Positions 1 to 10,088 of a DNA stretch of 20,683 nucleotides are shown piece by piece. Made by a program: the position numbers and the translations under genes. The DNA is from UBA5232 sp964557565 (lineage in GTDB: Bacteria; Patescibacteriota; Dojkabacteria; SC72). A model generated the notes under the pieces. The model saw nothing but the letters and a program-made list of their open reading frames with translations, was not told the DNA's origin and searched no databases. How positions within the stretch are numbered: position 1 is the first letter of the stretch; each line of letters begins with the position of its first letter. The stretch covers positions 1 through 20,683 of the forward strand of contig CAZLAH010000009.1 in assembly GCA_964557565.1 (NCBI GenBank). Direction: 5' to 3'.

Positions 1-3000
1 TGCTGGTATAGCTGTAGCTGTGACAAATGGTTCGTCGATGGAACCTACCATACCCCCAGAACCTAAGTAATTGCTTCCTATCCTTAATGTTCCTGTAGTT
101 GCAGCTGCAGCAGACGATCCATATGTACCAACACCTTCTAATTCTCCATTTACAAATACCTTTATACCATTTGCATTTGCAGTTCCATCAAATGTACCTG
201 TAATGTAATACCATTGTCCTGCTTCTAATGTTGTAGATCCTGTTGCAGAGTAAGTTGCAACTCCATTCTTTGTTGCATCAAAAACTGCCTTTGAAGATAA
301 AATTTTCAAAGTATATCTAAACCCACTTCCTTGCCCTTTATCTAAAATAGTATATGATCCAGCTGAATTAAATTTAACCCAGGCTCCGACAGTCAATGGT
401 GTTGTATCAGCTGTATCTAATGAGGAGTTAGAAACAGAGAAATTATTTGACCCACTAAATACTGCCCCTTGTCCTCTTACACCCGATCCAAAGGTAACTG
501 TTCCATTATTTGTAAGTGTATTTGCTTTTATAGAGGTATCCGTTAGAGCTCCATTTAATGGCCACATACCTCTTACATCCCCTACCATTTGCTCAGAGAT
601 GTAGTCTTTGGTGTAATATTTTACAGAACCGTTTCTTTCATCTAACCCGTCTGCTAGGGTTGCGTTTCCTGATTGCTTTTCTTGTATTACTGAAACACCT
701 AAGGAAGTACCAACATATATTGTATTGGATTCTCCATCAATAGTAGAAGTACCTTCTCTTATATACAAATCTTTTATTTGATTAGTAGCATTTGTTCCCA
801 GTATAGTAGGACCATTCACACTCCACCCACTAGCATAATTGTTTCCATAGTATCCACTTATCCCAGAGGCCCAAGAAGTTTCAGTAGTTTTAGCAAGTAC
901 TCCATAATATACATATAAAAAAGTTTTATTTCCTGTATCGTCATTATCTGTAAAATACAAATTTCCTTTACTATCTAATGCAACTGCATTTTGCCAAAGG
1001 ACTTGTGCCATCTGAGAACCTATTGCGAAATTGGCAGAGCTATTGTCTGTTATGTTTATTACAGTTATTCCCCCATCAACGCCAGTAGCACCAGTAGCAG
1101 CCGCAGTAATTTGTTTTGGAGATACAGTACCTGTAGCAGTCCATGTATAACAGTAGTAAGAACTTGAGCTAAAATTAGTACTAGAATTGAGATATGCTAA
1201 AACTCTATTAGTTCTTTGATTAATCGGAAATGATTCAAAGTTATTATAATAGGAGGAACAATCGGAGAGCTTTGTTGGGGGAGTTGATGATTTCTGCCCA
1301 GTAGCTACCATTACAACAACAGGAACACTATTAAAGTTATAAGGTAAAAATACATCTTCTTGTATATACTGAGTTCCATTTCCTTGTATATATCCCCATC
1401 CTGTAACTGTAGTCTCTTGTGTAGGTTTATTCCATACAACATTACTACTTACATCATTAACAATATTACTTACTAATGCTTCAGAAGCATTTACTAAGCT
1501 ATAGGTATTAGCTATATTCCTGTCTGATGATACTTTATTAGAAATACTCTTTCCTGTTGTACTATACTTAAACGATTTCTCTGTATTAAATTGAATAGAA
1601 TACATACCAGTAGCACTACTACCATTCATACCTACTGATAACTCACCATTAATCATAGCGATTGAAGACATACTACTATTTGAAGAAACACCAAACACCT
1701 CACCTGTTGAAGACTGAGTAAATTTCATCCATACCAACTGAGTATCAGCATCTACAATTGTTAAGTATCCATTTGAAGCATCCCTACTTGCAAGAATCAA
1801 ACTCTTCTGTGGAAATACTCTACCTTCTCCTCTGTCATTTACTGTCTCTGGTTCTACTAACCAACTTGCTACCCTAAATTTATCTCCACTATTGTATTCT
1901 GCTCTCTTAACATTAATATTTATTGTAGATCCAGAGCAACTACCTGCTCTAAATTCATAGTCTGTATTGAAGGTTAAAGCTGCTCCTGTTACAGAACAAC
2001 TACCATCTGTAGAAACAATATTTGCTGTTAAACCAGTTACAGAAGAACCCGTAACTGTAATATCTAAAGCTCCATGCTCTGAACCCGTACCATATGCACC
2101 AGTTACTGCAATTAAATTACCATTATATGATGTAGAAATATGATTTGTAGTCTGTAAAGACACACCATTGTACCAACTTGGATCAATTCCTAAATCAACT
2201 AATGTCTCTGGTGTAGAATCTTGTCCCTGTTTACCAGATTGAGTTCTGTCATAGTAGAAAGATTTTAATAATGTTGCTGTAGAACTACCAAAGTATCTGT
2301 TTCCAGCCATATCGGTAGTAGAACCATCTATAGATAGTCCACCCCATAGTCCCATTCTGTTTTCATCTGTATCCAGTCCTGTATCAGAAGTACTGCTATT
2401 CATCTTCAATCCATCAATGAATGTATCAAACATTACTGATTCAGATTGATTGTTCTCTAAAAGTCCCCTTCTCTCTGCAAGTGTCTTTGATTCATAGTCA
2501 GTTGCAAGAAGTGTATATATATCTCTGTATGCATTCTTGTCAAAACCTACATTAAGGTACAAATCTGCAGATATCTTATTCTGAGAATTAAATACCATCT
2601 TCAAATGCCCAGAAGCAGCATTCTCTACTGAAGAAACAACACCAATCATACCATTCTCCAACTCTGCAGATCTCTTTGCTTGACCAGCTGTTGTTGAAGA
2701 GTAAATATAGTCACCAACAGAAGCAGATGTTGCACTTGTAGTTAAAACATCTGTTATACCTTCAAATACAACCATACAACTATCTCCGTTATCACAAACA
2801 CCGTTACTGTTAACATCACCATTAACACTTACACCTGTAACAACACCAAATGCACCCATATTGTTTGGTACTGTTGTAGTTGTAAATGCATTATTCATTG
2901 TTGGATCTACCGTAACTAATGTCTTTTCTACAACGGAAGAACCAGAATTATTTGTTAGTACATTACCCATACCTTTACCTGAGATAATGCTTCCTGAGAC

Positions 3001-5772
3001 ATACAAGTTACCTTGTGCATCAAGATACATCTTCTCAACACTATTGTTCATTACAGAGAATAGTTTTGATGTTGGATTGTTGTAAACCTCTGCAGTATTG
3101 AATGTAAATGCAACTGCATCATCACCATTAGCTACTGTTGAAACTGCTACTCCTGCAACAAAACCGTTACCAGAAGCAGATGAAGTTCCACCTGCAGTTA
3201 CATCTAATTTCAAGTACTTTGTACTTCCTGTATTGTTGTAAAGTCTTACATTGTTGTTGTCATATATGACAATTTGATATCCAGAGTTGTATGAGATATT
3301 TACATTTCTAAGTATTGGTTTGTATGCAAGATTAGTTGTTGTAAATATTGCTCTGTATTGTAGATAGTTATTTGGTGTACTTGATATCTCACTACCATCA
3401 TTACTCGTATTTAACTTTTCTGCTCTTACATTATCTACGTATATAGTGTTACTGTTGGTGGAGAAATTTGTAAGTCTAATTTTAGTTACACCATCTTTTG
3501 ATGAAGAAGCAATATCTGAGAGATCCCAATATACTTTCTGCCATGTATCACTGGTGTCAACAGTAATTTCCTCATATTGCTCTGTACCTGCACTTTCACC
3601 CATTCCCAATCTAATTGTATTACCAACCTGAGATGCTCTAACCCAAGCTGTTATATAGTCGTAGTTGCTAAGGTCTGTAGCTGATATTGTTGTCTCAGCA
3701 TATCCTCCATTTGTACTACTTACAACTTTAGTTATATTTGTAGCGGTTGTTTCGTCTTCATCTTCGAAGAAATTTACATTTCTTGTAGTATCACCTTCTG
3801 AGACAGTAGCATTAGTTCCTGTCCATTGAGTGTGAGTATCAGAGCTTTGGAGCATCAGGTAGTTAGTTGTAGATGTAAATGGTCTCCATCCTTCCCATGT
3901 ACCATCCAATGGGTTTGTACTGTTTCCACTTCTTGTTTGGAATCCAATCTTTCCATATGTATTTAGATCTTGACTCCATCTGATATAGTCGTAAGTTTGA
4001 GCATTTGGAGTTGCTACTACAGGAGAAACAAACATACCATATGAATTGTAACCAGCATCGTAATAGTTTGTAACAGTAGGATTACTTGTAGTACCTACAT
4101 ATGAATCAGTGTAATATACAGCAATACGACCAGCACCACCAGCACCACCTGCATAGGAAGTCCCAGCACCACCTGTACCTCCTGAAACGGAAACAAGAGA
4201 AGTTCCAGAGTTAAAGCTACGAGCACCAATTAGGACTGAACCTCCTGCACCACCACCACCTCCTCCTCCATATGTCCCACCATACAAATTATCTGCCCCA
4301 TTAACACCTTTCGATTCAAGCTTTCCAGACACAACAACACTAGTAGAGAAAATACCAATTATCCCACCTCCGTTTCCTCCATATCCACGAGTATCACCCT
4401 CTGCTTCGAAGTCAACACCTCTTCCACCTCCAGATCCGAACATCAGTTTTGAAAGATTCGCAGTACCATATGTACCACCACCACCACCACTTGAATTAGC
4501 ATTGTTTGTACCTCCATTTCCAGAAGAGTTCTCCCCTCCATTTCCTGCAGAATAAGCATTACCACCAAAACCAGCAGTACCATAACCAGCTCCACCACCA
4601 GATCCAGTGTATCCTTGACCACCACCACCGGATCCACCTCTATTTGCACTTCCAACTGCACCGCTACCACCACCGCCACCACCACAATACCCTATACCTC
4701 CGCCAGTAGAAGTCTGGCCAGCACCGCCACCAGCTGCACCTGCCGTTCCTGCAACAGTATTGGCTCCTCCACTTCCACCTACACCACAATATGCCTCACC
4801 ACCTTCTCCTCCACTTCTATTTGAACCACCATATGTTGCTCTCGTATCACCTCCTGTATAACCTAAACCATTTGCATGTACTGTTCCATTAATATTCGCA
4901 CTTTCGCTAGCCCTAAAGAAGATTACTCCACCTTTTACTCCATTCCATGAACTTGGATAGAAATTAACACCACTTTTTACTGTTAAGTTTTTGTAATTTG
5001 GAACTCTTTGCAACATAACTCTTTGAGTATTTGCAGCTGTTCCAAGATTGGTATCATCTGTCAAACCGTTCCCATAGTAGTTCTTCTTTGCGCTCTTAAA
5101 TGTTATCGTAGAACCACTAACATTATCTACCTCCAAGGTCTCATAGTTTCCAGTATTATCCATTGCCGTATATGTACCCTGAAGATTAATTATCAAGACT
5201 TCATCTCCAGCTTTCAAACAACCTACACTTGGAGTAGAGCTCAAAGTAGCAGTTGTAGATGAAGGAAATGCAGTTATATTGTAGTTAACAGCATCTCCAC
5301 CATCTGCACATGCTCTTCCAATTGAAAGACTTGTTGCATTTATATTTGTGTTATACTGAACAGTTACATCCCCGTCTGCGCCTGTTCCTGGATTAAAGCC
5401 AGGTTCTATTGAAACAGAAGCATCACCAATACTCGTTCTAACAATCCCATCTGCATCAGCATCTTCCCAATCTCCCTTCAAAGCATGCCTTATCGTTTCT
5501 CCTTGTTCTTTTATACTCTTCCAATTTCCACCACTACAGGATGCGTTATTACTTCCCCCTACACAAACCCAACCATCTGCTAATACAGAGTATGTATCTG
5601 CATTATGTTGAACATTTAAATAGCCTCCATTAGCTACAGAACCATTCTCAGAGAAAAGATCTGCTCCACTACCTGCTTCCCCCACTAGAAGATCTACCAT
5701 ACTAGAGCCATCATAGAAGTAAAGATTATTTCCATTCCACCAAAGATCTCCAGAAGAAGGAGATGATACATC
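1..5772 (-). CDS. Giant secreted modular surface protein, 3' portion (open at window edge)
   Basis: An uninterrupted frame of 1924 codons runs from the scaffold gap to base 1 with no stop, so the C-terminus lies outside the window. In order I see: a tail-fibre-like start (GDLWWNGNNLYFYDGSS, about 5690-5760); a glycine-rich block of about 250 residues (about 4870-4120); a jelly-roll/carbohydrate-binding-like segment ending YVDNVRAEKL (about 3750-3415); a tail-fibre-like motif VEKMYLDAQGNLYVSG (about 3060-2985); a Ca-loop-like GDVNSNGVCDNGD (about 2820-2780); propeller-like strands (VALDSKGNLYFTD, NTIYVGTSLGVSVI; about 1000-690); and a LamG/concanavalin-like domain (about 575-1: MWPLNGALTD, VGAWVKF, WYYITGTFDG, GSIDEPF). 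It is rich in Thr, Ser, Asn and Gly, as extracellular proteins are. It is almost certainly the continuation of the gene starting at 7187. I infer a role as adhesin or surface fibre. No sorting signal is visible. Confidence 0.85.
4120..4870 (-). repeat. Glycine-rich low-complexity block coded by GGN runs, inside the giant gene
   Basis: On the plus strand this stretch is dense in ACC/TCC triplets, which read as GGT/GGA glycine codons in the coding direction. The longest perfect tract is ACC repeated five times plus AC at 4474-4490 (five consecutive Gly). Glycine runs are punctuated by Tyr, Ser, Asn and Ala, and two YCG motifs place single cysteines in the block (about 4790 and 4687). The tracts are in frame, so triplet slippage would change glycine number without frameshift. 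Similar Gly-rich segments occur in extracellular structural and adhesive proteins; the function here is not known. Confidence 0.75.
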
Positions 5773-5774
5773 TA

Positions 5775-5874
5775 NNNNNNNNNNNNNNNNNNNNNNNNNN
5801 NNNNNNNNNNNNNNNNNNNNNNNNNNNNNNNNNNNNNNNNNNNNNNNNNNNNNNNNNNNNNNNNNNNNNNNNNN
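5775..5874. other. Assembly scaffold gap (100 N)
   Basis: Exactly 100 N characters, the conventional size for a gap of unknown length. The coding frames on the two sides differ: codons above the gap occupy one phase and those below another. If both sides belong to one gene, the true missing length leaves remainder 2 on division by 3, so it is not 100. The apparent TAG stop at 5772-5774 arises only if the upstream frame is carried through the 100 Ns, and is an artefact. Confidence 0.97.
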
Positions 5875-7187
5875 CCTGCAATATCTAATGACGATGATGG
5901 TGTACTTGTACCAATACCCAATCTACCAGTAGAAACATCAAAGAAGAACGCTGAAGTACCTGGAGTATTACCACCAAGAACTAAATCGTCTGTCGTGCTT
6001 GTAAGATATGTATATGTACCACCGTCTGTCCACAGAGAAGAACCAGCACTTGTAGCTAAAGCTGTTCCATTCCAATACAAAGTACCATTTACATTGTAAA
6101 TTCTGTTTTCATACTGCGTTGGGTTAGTATCTCTAGGTCTTACAAAGAAGGTCATTTCATTTTCAAAAGAGAATACCTCTGTACTACCTTTCTTAAATAT
6201 GGCAAGTGCACCAGTTCCATCCTGCACAATTTCTAACACAGCATTGTCAAAATCAGAATCCTCAGCCTTAAACATTACCAGTGGCCACGCTCCAGTAGAT
6301 GTGTAGTCAGAATATACTGTAAGACCAGATCTAAGAGTGTCTCCTGCTAATGTAAGTCTCTCTGCTCCCATATCGTATGCGAATGGGGCATGACTACCCA
6401 GACTTGCTGTATAAAATGCAAGATCACTTGTTCCAATTGCAGTATATGTATCCGAACCCAATACCAGATGATCTGTCGTATCTGTAAGATATGTAAAAGT
6501 TGTAGAATCACTCCAAAGGGAATCACCTGAGCCACTACCAATATTTACCCAAGCACTACCATCATACACTTTGAGTGTTGACTCAGTAGTATCAAAATAC
6601 ACCATTCCTGCTAGAGGTGATATATATCCTGATGAATCCGTTGCGTTATCAAATCTAAATGCAGTATTAGCAGCAGAAGCATATTTCGCTCTAATTGCGT
6701 ATGCTGTTGCCTGCAATGGCATTCTTGTAAATGTTTCAGTGTAAGAAGCACCTCCGGCAGGATCAAAACCAATCTCAACATACACATCATCTTCACCTGC
6801 TACTAATTCATCTAAAGTACTATATGTTCCAGCAGTTACCGATCCTGAACCTAAAGAGAGATTAAAAGCACCATTGTACTGTCCTATCTCCTTGTCGGCA
6901 AAGGCTTCTGTAAGAAGGAGTGTACCTCCAGAAGTAGCATCGTAGTATCTAACTCTGAAGTCACAGGTGTCGTTTCCATTACCACTAACCACACAAGAAG
7001 GACTACCTGTTGTAACATTCAAACCTTCATATCCAGTATCATTGCGAACTATTTTACCTTGGAGATTAATTGTATTTGTTGAATCTCCATATACTTTTTC
7101 CGATTCAGAAAGAAAGAAAAAAAGAACAAGTCCTAGAGGGAAAATGATCAAGCTTTTTGCTAATTGTAGGCAGTTCAATTTTGGCAT
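5875..7187 (-). CDS. Giant secreted modular surface protein, 5' portion (N-terminus)
   Basis: This part supplies 437 codons before the gap. Residues 1-34 look like a signal peptide: Lys3 and Lys11, a hydrophobic core at about 12-26, and a possible cleavage after VYG34. Residues 39-172 form a 'NLQGKIV...RVRYYDA...GAFNLSLGS...VYVEIGFD...RMPLQATAYAIRA' domain, a recognisable N-terminal module of bacterial tail-fibre-like surface proteins. Tail-fibre-like motifs follow (GMVYFDTTESTLKVYDGSAWV, split about residues 194-214). Two similar modules lie at residues 222-245 and 383-406, and a GRLGIGTSTPSSSLDIA motif ends at the gap. The ATG has only a weak ribosome-binding site (AAGAA). A strong promoter lies about 65 nt upstream, so the gene is transcribed separately from leuS. 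The protein is presumably exported by Sec and displayed at the surface. Confidence 0.85.
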
Positions 7188-7250
7188 GTTTCTTGGACAG
7201 TAGAAATGCTGTTATATCAATATAATATTAGGTGCCCCAACCATATAGAA

Positions 7251-7279
7251 ATAATAGTATATACAGCTATCTTTGTCAA
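7251..7279 (-). promoter_or_regulatory. Sigma70-type promoter of the giant surface-protein gene
   Basis: On the minus strand, TTGACA (7279-7274), a 17-nt spacer, then TATTAT (7256-7251), one mismatch from TATAAT. Predicted start of transcription near 7244, giving a leader of about 57 nt before the ATG at 7187. It sits in the 126-bp space after leuS. Confidence 0.75.
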
Positions 7280-7313
7280 AGATTTTACTCAGCTTGAGAC
7301 ATGCAGAAAACGC

Positions 7314-9746
7314 CTACACAACAACGCTTACCATCCTACCCGGGATATAGAGAAATTTCTTTATTTCTTTGTTCTCGAGGTAAGAAGACAATGATTCATT
7401 TTTCTTTATCATATCAAGGATTTCAGACTCTATGCTTTTTGATAAAATCTTTACTCTACCCCTTACTTTTCCATTTATTTGTACTGGTATGTCCATTTCT
7501 TCGTCAACAAGAAGACTTTCATCTACTTTTGGCCAATTTTGCATATGTACAGAGTAAGTATGTCCTGTTTTTTCCCAAATTTCTTCAGCAAGATGAGGAA
7601 ATATTGGTGCAGCAGAGATTATTAGGCTTTCTACATCCTTTTCAGAAAAGCTGTTATGTTGGTTCGCATTAAAGAATTCCATCAAAGAGGATATGCTTGT
7701 ATTGAATTTCAAGGAAAGCAGATTGTCCTGTAGTTTTCGAACCAACCTTGCCACATCCTTATTCTGGGCCTCGTTCTGATTTCCCTTTCTGTCCCATAGG
7801 TTCAGAAGGAACTCATAGTACTTCGACACAAATCTTTTGACTCCATTGATCGTTTCAGAGTTCCACACTACATCACCTTCATACGGCCCCATAAACATCA
7901 TATATGCCCTAGTTACATCTGCACCATAGGTATCTATTAAACTATCAGGCTTAATAACATTACCTAGTGATTTCGACATTTTAACGCCACCTTCACCCAA
8001 CACAACACCGTGTATCGTTCTTTTTTGATATGGTTCAGGAGTAGGAACTATTTTAAGGTCATATAGCACTTTATGCCAAAATCTCGAATAGAGAACATGA
8101 AGTGTTACATGTTCAGAACCACCTTCGTAGTGATCAACAGGTAACCAATACTTCATCTTATCATAGTCAGCGAGTTTGTCCGAATTATTTGGGTCTACGT
8201 ATCTCAGGTAGTACCAACTAGAACCCGCCCAATTAGGCATGGTATCCGTCTCTCTTTCAGCAGGACCTCCACATTTCGGACATGTAGTTTCAACCCACTC
8301 TCTGATATTAGCAAGAGGAGACTCTCCAGTATCTGTAGGTTCATAACTTTTTACAACAGGCAATTCAAGAGGTAACTGATCCTCAGGAAGAGGAACCGCA
8401 CCACATTTCGGGCAGTGAACTATAGGTATAGGCTCACCCCAGTAATGTTGTCTCGAAAATATCCAATCTCGGAGATGGTATCTAGTTACAACGGAACCCA
8501 TAGCTTTCTCCTTCAAAACATCCGCCACCTTCACCATTGCCTTCTCACTGCTAAGACCGTCTAAGAATTCAGAATTAAAGCACTTACCATACTCCTCATA
8601 AACTTCTTCCACCTTTGTAGGCTCACTCCTCTCACCATCGGTAGACTCAATAACACGTTTTACAGGGATATTAAACTTCTTTGCGAAATCAAAATCTCTC
8701 TTATCATGAGCGGGTACACCCACTACCATACCAGTCCCAACGCTTGCTAGGACAAAGTCCGCAAGATATATTGGCAAGTCTCTACCCGTCATGCTATTAA
8801 CGCACCTAAGTCCTGTATCTACACCAGTTTTTTCTTTACTTTCAGAAACTCTCTCGATCTCTGTCTTTCTTCTCGACTCCTCTCGGTACCTCTCTATTTC
8901 TCCCTTCTTATCTTCGGAAGCAATCTGGAGCAACTTCTCAACTATAGGATGTTCTGGAGCTACCACTACAAATGTAGATCCAAACTGGGTATCAGGTCTG
9001 GTCGTTGACACCTCTATATATTCTTCTGTCCCCACAATCTTATACTTAATATCATACCAAGTTTTCTTACCTATCCAATTCCTTTGTCTTATTTTCACAC
9101 TCTCTAAATAGTCAACTAGATCAAGATCGCTATCAAGACGATCAGCATATTCAGTTATCTTAAGTACCCATTGGCTAATCTCTCTTTGCTCAACATCACT
9201 ACCACATCTTTCGTGCTTACCATCAACTACTTCTTCATTAGCACACCCTACCTTACATTTTGGACACCAGTTTATTGGCATCTTATCCTTATATGCAAGA
9301 CCTTTCTCATACAATTTCAAGAATATCCACTGAGTCCACCTATAATACTCAGGATCTGTCGTGTTTACCTCTCTACTCCAATCAAAAGAAAGACCTAGTC
9401 TCTTTAATTGCCTTCTAAACGTATCAATATTCTCCTTTGTTATATCTTGGGGAGGCCTTTTCACCTTTATTGCATAATTCTCTGTAGGCAAACCAAAGGC
9501 ATCCCACCCTATTGGGAAAATAACATTCTCACCTCTCATCCTCCTTAATCTAGCAATGGTATCCATCATAGAATAGTTCCTCGTATGCCCCATATGCATA
9601 CTATCACCAGAAGGATATGGGAATTCTACCAAAAGATAATATTTTTTCTTCTCCTCTAGGAGATCCTTACCTTCATAAAACATGTCAGAGAACCACTTCT
9701 CTTGCCATTTCTTCTCGAAGCTTGCTGGATCGTATTTGTATCCCAT
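7314..9746 (-). CDS. leuS: Leucyl-tRNA synthetase
   Basis: It attaches leucine to tRNA-Leu in the cytoplasm. The 810-residue product is near the usual bacterial length. The class I HIGH signature is HMGH at residues 51-54 and the KMSKS loop is at 589-593. The editing (CP1) domain carries STTRPDT (247-253) and GVPAHDKRDFDFA (343-355), with the conserved Thr-rich loop and Asp expected for hydrolysis of misacylated tRNA. Zinc-type cysteine pairs are CPKC at 161-164, CPKC at 445-448 and CPKC at 489-492. The C-terminal IPVQINGKVRGRV motif is typical of bacterial LeuRS. The sequence looks intact and functional. I see no Shine-Dalgarno before the ATG. Two tRNA-Ala genes end 140 bp upstream, so readthrough from their promoter is possible. 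No clear intrinsic terminator follows the stop. Confidence 0.97.
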   Translation of the reverse strand: MGYKYDPASFEKKWQEKWFSDMFYEGKDLLEEKKKYYLLVEFPYPSGDSMHMGHTRNYSMMDTIARLRRMRGENVIFPIGWDAFGLPTENYAIKVKRPPQDITKENIDTFRRQLKRLGLSFDWSREVNTTDPEYYRWTQWIFLKLYEKGLAYKDKMPINWCPKCKVGCANEEVVDGKHERCGSDVEQREISQWVLKITEYADRLDSDLDLVDYLESVKIRQRNWIGKKTWYDIKYKIVGTEEYIEVSTTRPDTQFGSTFVVVAPEHPIVEKLLQIASEDKKGEIERYREESRRKTEIERVSESKEKTGVDTGLRCVNSMTGRDLPIYLADFVLASVGTGMVVGVPAHDKRDFDFAKKFNIPVKRVIESTDGERSEPTKVEEVYEEYGKCFNSEFLDGLSSEKAMVKVADVLKEKAMGSVVTRYHLRDWIFSRQHYWGEPIPIVHCPKCGAVPLPEDQLPLELPVVKSYEPTDTGESPLANIREWVETTCPKCGGPAERETDTMPNWAGSSWYYLRYVDPNNSDKLADYDKMKYWLPVDHYEGGSEHVTLHVLYSRFWHKVLYDLKIVPTPEPYQKRTIHGVVLGEGGVKMSKSLGNVIKPDSLIDTYGADVTRAYMMFMGPYEGDVVWNSETINGVKRFVSKYYEFLLNLWDRKGNQNEAQNKDVARLVRKLQDNLLSLKFNTSISSLMEFFNANQHNSFSEKDVESLIISAAPIFPHLAEEIWEKTGHTYSVHMQNWPKVDESLLVDEEMDIPVQINGKVRGRVKILSKSIESEILDMIKKNESLSSYLENKEIKKFLYIPGRMVSVVV

Positions 9747-9886
9747 AGGATAAGAATAAAAAATTAATATTCCAATATTCTACATAAAAACGAATCATAT
9801 TGGAAGAAGGCCTTTCTACAAATTGTGGAACTAAACCGTGTAACATATCCAACCGGAACCACACTAGTATCAAATTTTGTATACAA

Positions 9887-9960
9887 TGGACCTGAGGGGG
9901 ATCGAACCCCTGACCCCATCGCTGCCAGCGATGTGCTCTAGCCATCTGAGCTACAGGCCC
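9887..9960 (-). tRNA. tRNA-Ala (anticodon GGC)
   Basis: The minus strand folds into a complete 74-nt cloverleaf: acceptor GGGCCTG/CAGGTCC, D stem GCTC/GAGC, anticodon stem CATCG/CGATG with loop CTGGCAG (anticodon GGC, reading GCC and GCU), variable loop GGGTC, T stem AGGGG/CCCCT with loop TTCGATC, and discriminator A. The G3-U70 wobble pair, the classic alanine identity element, is present. CCA is not encoded (TTG follows the discriminator). It is separated by only 10 nt from the upstream tRNA-Ala, so the two are almost certainly co-transcribed. Confidence 0.96.
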
Positions 9961-9970
9961 AAGTCAACAA

Positions 9971-10043
9971 TGGACTCAGCCGGAATCGAACCGGCGACCT
10001 TCGCAATGCGAATGCGATGTTCTACCAGTTGAACTATGAGCCC
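9971..10043 (-). tRNA. tRNA-Ala (anticodon CGC)
   Basis: A 73-nt cloverleaf on the minus strand: acceptor GGGCTCA/TGAGTCC, D stem GTTC/GAAC, anticodon stem TCGCA/TGCGA with loop TTCGCAT (anticodon CGC, reading GCG), variable loop AGGTC, T stem GCCGG/CCGGC with loop TTCGATT, and discriminator A. It also has the G3-U70 pair, which supports the alanine call independently of the anticodon. CCA is not encoded. It is the first gene of the two-tRNA unit. Confidence 0.95.
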
Positions 10044-10049
10044 CCAAAG

Positions 10050-10058
10050 ATTATACCA
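10050..10058 (-). promoter_or_regulatory. Extended -10 promoter of the tRNA-Ala pair
   Basis: On the minus strand TGG followed by a perfect TATAAT (10055-10050) matches the extended -10 form TGnTATAAT. No good -35 hexamer is seen at 16-18 nt. The -10 ends 6 nt before the tRNA 5' end at 10043, so transcription would start at or within a few bases of the mature end. Confidence 0.6.
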
Positions 10059-10065
10059 CAGCATT

Positions 10066-10088
10066 TTAAGCGAAGCCCCTTAGCTTAA
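10066..10088 (-). repeat. Near-perfect inverted repeat upstream of the tRNA promoter
   Basis: Arms TTAAGCGAAG (10066-10075) and CTTAGCTTAA (10079-10088) pair with one mismatch around a 3-nt loop. No T-tract follows on either strand, so it is not a standard intrinsic terminator. It overlaps where a -35 box for the tRNA promoter would lie. The 9-mer AAGCGAAGC within it recurs at 10165-10173. It could be an operator, or a remnant terminator for the upstream M23 gene. The rest of 10089-10272 holds no gene I can support. Confidence 0.4.

Noticed and set aside
4474..4490. Short ACC tandem array considered as a CRISPR or other DNA-level repeat
   Set aside because: It is a triplet microsatellite coding for glycine, with no spacers.
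4443..4824. Several short frames on both strands rich in Val/Leu, His/Gln or Thr/Ser
   Set aside because: They are alternative-frame readings of the GGN glycine repeats of the giant gene.
5772..5774. TAG stop ending the signal-peptide-bearing frame
   Set aside because: It is in frame only if exactly 100 bases are missing; the flanking sequence continues the same protein in another phase.
9751..9780. AT-rich hairpin with a short T-run before leuS, considered as a terminator for the tRNA unit
   Set aside because: The arms (AATATT either side of a GG) are short and AT-only with almost no loop, too weak to call.
9685..9945. 86-codon minus-strand frame overlapping the tRNA-Ala and the start of leuS
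   Set aside because: It reads through the tRNA-Ala(GGC) gene and overlaps leuS in another frame; the peptide is a translation of tRNA sequence.
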